Origin: Procambarus clarkii
Taxonomy: Eukaryota > Arthropoda > Malacostraca > Decapoda > Cambaridae
Assembly (NCBI RefSeq): GCF_040958095.1
Contig: NC_091173.1
Coordinates: 14,398,482 to 14,462,481 of the forward strand
DNA length: 64,000 nucleotides
Reading direction: 5' to 3'
In this document: positions 25,410-37,400 of the stretch, piece by piece
Position numbering within the stretch: the first letter of the stretch is position 1
Layout of the letters: each line of letters begins with the position of its first letter
The notes under the pieces: generated by a model
Databases searched by the model: none
What the model saw: the letters and a program-made list of their open reading frames with translations, nothing else
Told to the model about the DNA's origin: nothing
Position numbers and translations under genes: made by a program

Positions 25410-28400
25410 ATGGAAAAATCTCAACAAATGAAGAATGTACAAGACTGTACAGATACAAGTGACTGTGTGGAGCTCTCTCGAACATCAGGCCTGTATCTCA
25501 AGCCAATAGCACGGCTTAGTATCACAGTTACACTACCACAGCTCAAGTCTGGCCAGTCAATCTCCAACTGGGAGGTAAAACAAATAATAATTCAGGATAT
25601 ATTTATGAAATGTTTGGTAGACTATAATAGAAAGATACTTTTAATTTAAATACAAGCTTTACTTAACTTTAACTAAAGATGCAACATCAGTGTTGTCAAA
25701 TTTAGCATTGGGTAAAAAATATTGTACTGTATTGTAATTACTAAGCCAGATAAAGGTAATAGTAAGGTAGTAATTGACAAGGAAAATTACCTAATACTGT
25801 ATTTTAAATGGCAGGAGTAAATTTATAAGTTAATGATGACCCTTTCTCACACCTTACCTTGATGATCTCAAAGCTCTAAACATTATAAGTTAAACATTAC
25901 ATTTTCATCTTTTTGTTTCTTGATCAATCTATCTAAATACTGCACCTTGTTCTGATTTTATTATACAGTATACTGTATTAGTTATTATTACACTAGAAGT
26001 AATATTGTTATGGTCATTTACAGAAATTATTAATATCTTTTCATGAATTTGTTTCTGGGACTGCCCAGTTAGTAACTTCACAGAACCTATTGCACAGACA
26101 CAACAGGATCAAACCCAATTTGCCAGTAACCTGTGATTACAGTATTTCAGCCCACTGGTTGCAAGGACCAGAATCTTGTCCCTTGTATGGGATGATGGAG
26201 CACATAGGGATCAGAGATTAACACACAACAGGTGAACCACCCCTAAAAACTGAAGGGGAGTTGCAAACACTCCAACTCCCTTTGAGAAAAGTTTTAGAAA
26301 CCTATAAGCGTTAAAGCATGTGGTAGTTCTGGGGATCAACGTCCCTGCAGCCTTCTGGCTGGTTGCCTGGTCAACCAAGCTCTTAGATGTAGGTGCTCAC
26401 AGCTTGATGTATGAATCGCAGCTTAGTTTATCAGGAACCCTTTGGGGGTGTTTTTCAAATTCCCTCTAGCTGCGAGAAATTGGCGAGTTATGTTTAGAGG
26501 GAGAGTGTTGAAAAATCTTGAGCCCTTGATGTTGGTCTAATTGTCTCCCAGCTTCAAACTGAACGGCAGTGCTGTGAGCTGCATGTGCTACCCGTGGTCA
26601 CTGTCTCAATAATGAACCCCCCCCCCCCCCACACTCAGAACATACCTGTAGTTTAGAGTGAGGCACCTCAATTACCAATTTCAGGTTCTGCTGTTTGATC
26701 TTAATTTAGCACCCAAGACTTGTATTGTGTTATCTGATTGTTCTCCAAAGCTACACCTTCACAAGGTTCGAGTTCTAATCTACAGTACTTTGACTAGTGA
26801 TTGGTATGGGCCCCTAGTTAAGTTTCCTGCTTGCAAGCCAGGGATTTGGTTGTGTGTTCTAGCCCACTTTGGCTTCATTGTGAAATTTGGGAAATCCTAG
26901 CTAGTGCCAGTATAGTTCCAGATTTGTTAGAGGTTGGTCTGGAACATCGAGGCGGCGGCCTCCTCTCTTTCATTGCTAGCTGAACTTTATTTTTATGTAA
27001 GTATACAGTAGACTTAATTATAAATGGTCTATTTGTATAGATTTCACATTTATATACACCCTTGGCTTTTCTTATCTTGCTGCTATGTAAAGACTTGTAG
27101 TGAACCCAAATAAATTAAATGGTACATAATATTTCTGTAATACTATGTAGTAATACATATCATTGGGAACACTTGAGATGTAATACTGTGTATAGATCCT
27201 TAAATAAAGTTGACCCCAATATCAAGGGTTGAAATACTGTATTTTTGTATGTGCAAAGAGGGTTTGTAGTATGGTAGCCTGCATATTGTGAGTACATCTT
27301 TGTTGGATTATGTTCTTGCATAATGGGGAAAAATGGAAATAAAGTGTTTTAATTTTCCTCTTAATTTCAGGTAATGGAAAAGCTACGAGTAGCTATTCTT
27401 CCAGAATTATTTTCAGTTATCAAAGTGACTAAGAGCACATTAGAATTCTTAAGGTTTGATGCTGAAATTGAAAATAAGAAGAATCTTCCACAGGTCATTA
27501 GTAAAATTGATCAAAAGGTAAGCATGTACAGTACTAAGCATTTAGTTTTTTATACAAATACATGTGCACAAATATGGGAATATACATACAGTACTCTTTA
27601 ATCATTATCACCCACCATGTCAAATACTAAGAGTAGGTGCTAAAGAGTAAGAAAAAGCTAAATCCAATAAACATTGGTGAAGACACACCGAGAAGAACAT
27701 TACAACACAAGAGTCGAGGAAAGAGATGGACGTTGGTGTGGACATAACGCCACAGTTGCTAATAATTGATAATACAGACATTACCATTCAGTGAACACTA
27801 TTTGCAAGGCCAGCTGGTCACTATCTGGGAACTTATCTGTACTTAGTAGCTTTTTTAATATTCATAAAGTTCTCCTTCGAGAGAGAGAGAATTTTGTCCT
27901 CATTCTGAAACACACCGAACTCCTATTCTCCCTTTTCCACTTTGTTTTCACACACACAAATTTTGAATTCTTCCATGTTTGCTCAGTTCAAGACAAAATT
28001 CAATAATGTTATAAATCTAGTCATGTTTTGTTTGTCATTTTCAATACTGTTATTAATCAGGCAACCATGTTTTGTTTTACATGCTTCCTTCACAGTGTTG
28101 CACAACTGTTCACTACTTTCAGGGCATCAAGTTGAGTGGGTTCTCCGACTTGCTAAAGATTCGAGCTACCGAGGCAAAAGTTCCCTTCCCATCTCGCTAT
28201 GATTGGGACTGTTTCTTCCGAGATGCCAAACACATGAATGAGATGAAGCCTGGTGAAAGACCCGACACTGTTCACTTTCAAGTGAGTAAATGTATTATTT
28301 CATGCGATAACAAGTTTAATAGCATTTATGATTATTCTGGAACTGTTTATATTGTTCACTTTCAAGGTGTTCTATGGCACCTAAAATGTAAAAAAGGCAC

Positions 28401-31400
28401 AAATACCATCACATCAGAGAGAGGGAGATAGATATAGATAGATAGATATTCAATACCTGGAACTTTTCAATGTCTTTTCAGGGTATCTATCTAAAATGAT
28501 CCCATTATCAATATGAATTACATTGTTATAACATTTATTCTTGCAGTGAGTAAATGTTTGCGAATTTTCTTTTCTTTCTATGCCTTTGGCTTTTTAGTTT
28601 GTTTAAAAAATTTGTTTATTGCCATTTGCTCAGTAGTGTTTTATGGTTCTGTTTCTTGTACAAGCTCTGGCATACACCAGTCGATCTTGTTTCATACTCT
28701 AAGACCCATTCAGATGTCAAGTTCAGTAAAGTAAAATATAAAAATAAATATTTTGTATAAAAGAATCTTAAGATTGTGAAATAAAAAGGAAAGACAGATT
28801 CATGTCATCATTTACCCCTAGTATAAATCTGTTTGTCTTGTGTTGACCTGTTGATTTTAGCAGTGAGAGAGACGAGTCAAGGTACATCAAGGTATGTCTC
28901 ATTAAGCATGTTATAAAGTTTAGGTTGTGTGATCATTTAAGTGCAGTGATTTGTACCGTAGAAGCGTATTCAACATTCTCATAAAGACTATAAATATATC
29001 TTGTACAGTACTTGTGTTCACTAAGAACAGGAGAAATAAACCCATTCTCTTTCAATGACTATCTTTTCTCAAGTACAATGACCATAACTATATGCATTAT
29101 TATAATACAGTCTATACTAGTGAATTATAAAGAGTGAAACATAGTGATAATGACTTTCTGTGATTGAAACTCAAAAGATCTAATAATAAAAGCTAATAGT
29201 ATATTTTTTTTAACAGCTACTGTGCACTGCTTAGAAGATGACTTAAGACCATGTAATGTGATGCATGCGCTGTACTAATAATCCTCATTGTTGGTGATTT
29301 CTAGGACCTTCCGTGCCGTTGGTTTGCTCACTACAATGACACAAACATGAACATGCCAAGTCCCTATGTATTAAGCAAAGTAATGGCAACCTATGGAGAA
29401 GTTCGAGTGGTGGACATTCCCATGTGCGATTCGTACCGCAAGAAGATGTCGGCTTCTATCAATGGCATCCATACCTTCAGTTTTGGACAAGATTTGGTGT
29501 TTGAGGCATATGTGCAGTTCAAAGAATATATTGGATTTGCAAAGTGTATGCATGCTTTACAGGGGAAAAAACTGGTATTCATGGACGGTGACAAGGCTTG
29601 GAGTACTAATATCAAGGTGAGATTAATTTTTATTATGTAAGTCAGAGACAGTGGGAGAATGGGACAGTGGACCCATGGGTGAATGCCCATTCTCCCATTG
29701 TTTCTGATGAGCACAACTGTGCTTGAAAGCACTCAGATTAAGTTTTTCTGTTAAAAAGTTGTTATTTTACATTATTAGAGGTTTAAAATATATATACACA
29801 CACATTTTTTCTTTTTATATACGGTATATTTATACTGGTGTGTGTGCATAAATATAAATATAATATATATACTGTAGATAGCCATAGGCTTTTAAAAAAT
29901 TTAATTGCTATCAATTCACCAGGTTGACTTTGATCGTACTAAGCACCTGTCAGAATACTCCATCAAGAAACGCACAGCTGAACGAGAGAAACTGATTGCA
30001 GCAGACCGTGAAAAAGAAGAAAAAGTTCGAAGGAAGAAAGAAATGGAAGAAATGAAAGTTGAGGCTGAAAGGTACTATAACCCAGATCTTTCCCTTTAAA
30101 GTTGCATTAAGTAGCAACTTAATGCAACTCGATGTCAAATGTCAATGACTTAACAGGTGAAAGCCATTGATATTTTATATACAGTCTCTACACATATATA
30201 CATTATCATTACCCCCATTTCCTAATTTGATGGTGTGTGGCAAGACATCAATTTAGAGAAAAAATGGAATAATATTTCATATTTGTACAAAAATAAGGTC
30301 TATTTTTTTTATTTTTTCTCCGTTGGTTTCAAAAATTGCAAAAAGGGGAGGGGAGGGGGGAATTTCTAACATTATGTAAAACTGATGAAAACTTTTTATG
30401 GGCTCTCACATTACTTCTTATTAATCACAACCTCCTTACCATAATTCACAACCATCTTACCAGTCACCAATTTTCTGAAGGTCATTGTTACCTCGGTGTA
30501 AGTCTTTAATAGACCTAGGTCATTACCACTACACCATAGGGCATTACCACTACAGTACACTGTATGTCATTACCACTGCAGCATACATCATTACTCTACC
30601 ACCTGACCATAGTTATTCACTACCCCATAGGTTATTATCACATCGCTATTATATATATATATATATTTTATTCAATCAGTTTAAAAAAGGGGGTGGGGTG
30701 TTGCAATATTGTATTTTCCATAATTCTTTCTGATGGTGCTGTGTTTGAAGGCTGCAGATTCAATATACTCACTTTTAATATTGTTTTCTAATTTGATGAT
30801 AAGCTCAGTACCATATCTTTAAAGTTTGAGGTGTTACTTTTGGTTTGTCTAGAATCTAGATATTTCTCTAGTACTGTATGTATACTTTGTCACAATTACT
30901 ACCAAATATTGTGGACACTCCCACAATGGTAACATTGTTTCTGCTAGATATGCTATTGATAAGTGTGCTGATTATTGACGTTGTTCTGTGCATAACTATT
31001 GAATGGTATTGGCTTTATTAAGGGCATTAGTGATGTTACCTGAGCCATTATTTTGGTTCTGTTGGTGTAACTTTTGTATTGGTTTCATTGCTCGCTTTCT
31101 GCGCTAATCAGATGTATGGAATTTTAAAATTTTGGAGGAAATTGATAATAGACGATGAGTCACAATAACGTGGCTGAAGAAATGATGACCAAAAGATGAG
31201 GAGATGACAATGTTTCAGTCCGTCCTGGACCATTGTCGGGTCAATTGTGACTTGATCTACTTGATAATACTCTAGGACGGACTGAAACGTTGTCATCTCC
31301 TCATCTTCTGGTGTGTGGTTTGGTCATCGAAATGATAACATACTTGTACCTGTCAAGGAATGGCTTGTTGCAACTCCAAAAATGAATTAAGAAATCTATT

Positions 31401-34400
31401 GACCCATCTCTCTCTTTTTGGTAATGATGAATAAAGTAATTTTTGTAGGGTTCTCTCTAGAATTTGAACTTAAATACAGTACCACCATCTTTTACATATC
31501 AATGTGTAGGAAATAAAAGGAGTCATCTCGTGCTAATTGTATAATGCATCTTCAATGAGTGTCCTAAAAATGATTATAATACTGTAGTGCAAATCCTTTT
31601 ATGTTCTTGCTGAGGCAGTCCTCATTCTTTTTTCAAATTCATGATTCTCAGTGCAAGCAAGTTGCAGATGTCTCAATAGGGAGCCAAACCAGCTTGTGCA
31701 GTTTCTCAATAATAAATATTTTCAATTAAATATATGGGGAAAGTTTGACTTGGAATCAGATCCTTAAGGAAGGCGAGTTTTTAGGAAGAATGTAATTACC
31801 GTGTAAGCTATTTATAGTAATAAGTAGATGACTTGTGTGCAAGTTTAAACAGTTTATTTAAAATGGAAAGAAGATGCTAGACTGAGTAGCTGTAAAAACC
31901 TGTCTCACTTTAAAAAGTAACTTCAATACAGTATCAAAGATAGTTTGTATACATTTCTAAGATCTTAGTAAAAAAAATTAAGATGTCACAATGTTCTTTG
32001 TTTGAAACCAGGATGAAATTAGAAGAGGAGCAGAAACTCAGAGAAGAACGTAAGGAAGCAAAGAGAAGGGAGAAAGAAGAAAGAAGAAAAGCAAGGGAAG
32101 AGAAAAGACGAAAAAAGAGACTCATGAAAGCAGAAGAAAAGATTAAACAAGAGGAGGAGGAAGAGGAGGCTAAGTTTGCTAGGAAGATTGCTCTGGAGGA
32201 ACGCAAACTATTACTGGCTCAACGCAAGTTAGAGAGTATTCGTCTTTTGGATGAGCTGTTTGAAAGGATAAAGGTATTATTTTTTTATATCCCTAGGCTA
32301 AAGAATGTGAGAATATAATTTAATAAAATTATTGGATGTACAGTATATATTTTAATGAGCATGAGAGACTGAACATGTGTGTGAGTAAGAGTGAGTGACT
32401 GAGAGACAGAGAGAGAGTATGTAAAAAACAATATAGGTCAATGTGAAAATGACATAAATTGATGTAGAAAATGGTCAGAATTAGTTTTGGTTGTATTTTG
32501 CAACTAATATATATCACTTATCATGGTCAGTATGCATGTGCGTGTTATTGTTTACATTTTGAATACCAATAGCTTTTTGAGGAATTACGTGAGTCATTTC
32601 TTTTTTTTATTGCATAAAAATGACTAAGAGACAGAGCATTATGAAATACATCTCATGTCCCATAACCACCGATGGGGAAACGCCTTACTTTTGTTTGGAT
32701 TTTCTTTTCTATCATATGGATATTTCAACCATATGGATGTTTCTAAAATATACAGCAACAACAACAACATGGATCAGTGTAGAATATATTTTGTCAAATA
32801 AAAGATTTAAAAAAGGTGTTTGTTTTCGTTGCAGATTGTGAGGCAGAAAGAAATATCTCACCAGCGAGAGACTGAACTCTTTCAACACATTGATGTGCAT
32901 AATACAAAAAAGGTAAAGGAAATAAAGAAATGGAGAAGAGTTTGCAATAATTATAGAGTTACATATCTTTATTTTAGTGAATTGTCCTATTTCCTTATAT
33001 AAGATATGTAAGTGAGGTTAATCTCACTTCCCATAGACCCAACTAGGTAAACTCTCATGGCATTTCCTGCATTAGTAATAACAGACAACAAATTACTTCC
33101 TATACATCATTTTTGTATGATTTGATAAGGCAGTTTACTAGCTTAAATATTATTTGCACAATGATAAATATGTATGGTAGTCGAGTCACCATCATGTAGA
33201 TCTGTGTAATCAATATTAAATATTTTGTAAGTTTTACACAGTATATCCATTGTTCCTGAAAAAAACTCTTGGTATGTGTTTAATATACAAAATATTTTAC
33301 AATATAATAAAAAGACATTACTTTGTAAAATTCATTTCAGGTCTAATGCAATATTAAATATATTCAGAATTTTTTTTGTCTTAGTTAAAGGACTGTAAGC
33401 TGCAGGAGAAGTTGGCAAGTAAGGAACGGATGCTGCGGGATAAGCTAGTCCGCTCCTATAAATCTAGGGAGGAAGACCGAATGGAGCAGCAACGAGAAAA
33501 GGTTCGGAAAGCTGTTCAAGGAAAGGTTAGAAATATTTACATTTATATAATTATTTACTAGAATAAATTAAGAGTAAAAATAATGCTCTTCAGTGGAGAA
33601 TGCTGACATTTAAATAAAGCTTTTCCTGGCAGCCCTGTCAGTAGCTTCCCTCAGCTTAGGCACTAGCTATTATCTTGAGGTTATCTTGAGATGATTTCGG
33701 GGCTTTTTAGTGTCCCCGCGGCCCGGTCCTCGACCAGGCCTCCACCCCCAGGAAGCAGCCCGTGACAGCTGACTAACACCCAGGTACCTATTTTACTGCT
33801 AGGTAACAGGGGCATAGGGTGAAAGAAACTCAGCCCATTGTTTCTCGCTGGCGCCTGGGATCGAACCCAGGACCACAGGATCACAAGTCCAGCGTGCTGT
33901 CCGCTCGGCCGACCGGCTCCTGACCAGACCAGTCGCTATGCAAGCGACTGGCGACAATTACCAGACACAATAGCTGTGCAAGGCACCTGCAAACCTCTAC
34001 CCACTGGAGATGGGCCTATGGAAATCCCACTTTACAGTGTGAGATACAATTTTTCGTTTGTGTTGCAATGCATCGCCCTCATTTCTGAGCCTGATGATGC
34101 TGCAAGCAATAGTTCTCGTAGTCCTATCTGCTGCTCATTCCAGGTAGAAATTTCAGTTCCCATGTTCAGTTGGTGTGGTGTTCCATTTTTGAATTGTACT
34201 TGTTCCTGGTGGGTTGCAACTTTTCACTCTTCTCCACAGTTCAGAGCAGGTAGCAGCCTCCCTTATTTCCAATCTGCTTCGCATTTGTGAGGCAGCAGTA
34301 CGAGGTGATTTACAGGGCATTTTACCAGTTCTTGGTTCTTTGCCACTTTTCTTGTTGATTTGTATCTTCTGGCATTAGTAAAGCCACTCTGGTAAGATTT

Positions 34401-37400
34401 TGTTTAGATTGTTGTCCCAGTACCCTTTGTCAGACTTATAGGGGATTTCCTCCATTTATGGCTGCATTTGGTCCTATGGAGCCAGGGTGATCCAAATGTC
34501 CTGTTGTACTAGTGCCCTTCTGCTTGACTCTGCACAATCCTGTCACATTTCAGGATTACTACCCAAAGCCTGATTTTTTCAATGTTATTCTTGGATCTCA
34601 CTTGTTTTCAATTTCTCCTCCTTTCTTCTTTTTTTGGGGGGAGGGGGTTCATATATATCATATTACAAATTATCTGTTGCTATTACATATTGTCATTTAG
34701 TAATCTTCAACTTGTTATGTTTTTAGGTTCGCCTGCAAAGTGTTATTTCAGCTGCATCGCTGTCTTCCATCTCAAGTGCTACAACTGATACCAACTCGGA
34801 TTCCAGCTCTGATTCAGACTCCTCCTCCTCTACTTCAACTTCATCAGAATCAAATCCACCCAAAATTATAGTTGGTAAGGTTACTAAAGATTATAGATTG
34901 TGTAATCTACCATTCCTGCTTATTAATCTAATTATTGAAGAAAAAAAAATATATATATATAAAATAAATAAATAAATGATGTGATTAAATCACAAAAATT
35001 AACACGTGATGAAAAATGTGAGTGTCAGACCACGAAGGAAGAATTGAAACAGGAATTTCATGAAGTACTTTCATATTTAATAATGCATTTTCAGAAGGGT
35101 GAAGATGTATTATTAAATATTATTAAACCCCTTCTGAAGATGTATTATTAAATATGAAAGTACTTGAGGAATTTCCTGTTTTAAGTCCTCCTTCGTGGTC
35201 GGACACTGTCATATATAATTGATCTGTTTAGTCATGCAATTTGGTATAAATAAGGAATTATTTATCCTGTCTGCCTTTCTTATGATTAAACTGTACATAG
35301 GAAATACTAGATACTGCACTGTTGCGCTCTGAAGCTATAGTTAAATACTAATACTGATGGCTGCCTTTTGAGTAATTACAGATTTAAAGTAGTTTATACA
35401 CTTGTTGATCCCTGTGCATTGATCCCATAATTATGATTGGATATGTGAATAAGTAATATACTGTATTTTGAGAAGTACACATTTAGGTATGATATATACT
35501 TATAAATTTTAGATGGTATTCCAATTAGTTTTATTCTTTATTAATAACTATTGAATATAAATACTATACAGGTGAACCTTATTTAACATCATCCCAGTTA
35601 ACTTCATTTTGTTTTTCATCATTAAAAAAAACTAAAAAATCTAACATCAGACTGATTATTTTTGTTTTTTCCCCAAGTTCCCAATAATAAAAACAGTGTG
35701 GAAGCCTCTGTTACTTACAGAAAACCAAGTACTGTACAGTATTTGAGTGCTAACTTAAATGTTGTTGATGAACACTGTATTTATACTGTGCCTAAAACTA
35801 AACTCTTTGTTTACTGAAAATAATAACACAAAATACAGTACTGTACAACAAAGTTATATAATATTATACTACGCCGTATACTGTAATATAATAGAACCAT
35901 ATGTTTTTGTTAAGAAATTACGAAGTGACTTTAGCTGCTGCCGAAACAAACACATCTTGCCAGCTGATCACAGACAAACAAACAAGGTGTGCGAGTTCCA
36001 AGTTTGATATTATTAGTAAACAATTTCCTTGGCACACGGATTCCTTTCCCCTCACCCTATAAAGGTGGAAAATTGGATAATGATAATCTGTATATGCTTT
36101 GTTTACATTTTACACTTCTTTCAATATGAGATGGAAAATTGGATAATGATAATCTGTATATGGTTTGCTTACATTTTACACTTCTTTCAATATGAGGCCA
36201 GTGTCAATTACTCATGGAGCACCATACTTACATATTTTGTCAATTTCAGGACTGGGTCCATCTTTTCCAGTAAAGTCTTCCATCACAATTAGTCTATACT
36301 GTAATGTCTTTACATCATATCAGATTCGCTCTGGGGTCCACCCTAAAAATAAAATGTTATTTCTTGTTCTTATCATTATGAGATGCTAATGCAATCATGA
36401 CTGCACGAAGTCTTATGCCATACAACTCTTAATTATCTATTCCTTTACTTTTTTTTATAGAGTAACCCTAGATAGTGGGGGAGGGGAGTTGTAGCGTTAC
36501 CAGAATTTTGTTCCAGTTATAAATTTGAGAAAAAATTTATTGCAATATGGGTGTAATATTTATAATCTATATAATGTTAAGCAAGAAGATAATGCTTTTT
36601 AATGTAATCAAAAATTCCAAAATATTGCTGAAACAAAAAAAAAAGTAGATCTTATAGAAAAATTAGACATGTTCCTACTAGAAGTGCCAAACCAACCATG
36701 TTGTAGTGGATATGTGGGCCTGCGGACTACTTGAAGGAACAGTCTGTTGGTCCAAGTTATCATAAGTCGAGCCTGGACCCAGGCTGGGTTTGGGGAACAG
36801 AAGAGATTCCAGAATTCACTCCTGGTACTCTTGGTATTGTATTAATTAAATTTCAGGTACAAGTTTTTTAGATTGTAATTTTTATCAGATATTGTTCAGA
36901 TGCGGTTCCTAATCGGGTATCAACCTTCCAGGTCGTATGCGTATGGATCAAGTGAATGATGAAAAACATCAAAATGACCCCACAAGTTGGTCACAAGTTA
37001 GACCTAATGAGCCCCAGCAATTCCCACCATATTATGAGGGTTTTGGCGGTAAAGAATCTCATAACTTTCCCGAGGAATGGGGGCATGATGATGTATATTA
37101 TGACCAGGGACGAGGAAGGAGCCGAGGAAGATGGAGATTTCCCCGAGGTCCATGGAGGGGTCGTGGTTTTAGGGATAGGGGACGAGGTTTTAGAGACCGA
37201 GGTCGTGGCTTTAGAGGTTCTTGGCAACACAACAAATTTGGACATGAGAGGGAAGTAAAACCAACAACATGGTACAAAAGAGAGGATAATGACAACCTTT
37301 CACGGTCTAGATCCCACTCTAGATCAAGATCCAGGTCTAGAAGGTCTAGGTCTAGAAGGTCCAGCTCTCGCTCATATTCAAGATCTAGAAGGTCACGGTC

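Noticed and set aside
30520-30640. CRISPR-like repeat array
   Set aside because: Repeats are degenerate with irregular spacing in a eukaryotic intron; a decayed minisatellite fits.
33838-34290. 150-residue open frame overlapping the SINE-B copy
   Set aside because: Starts inside the SINE on its opposite strand and runs into intron; no domain and surrounded by AKAP17A exons.
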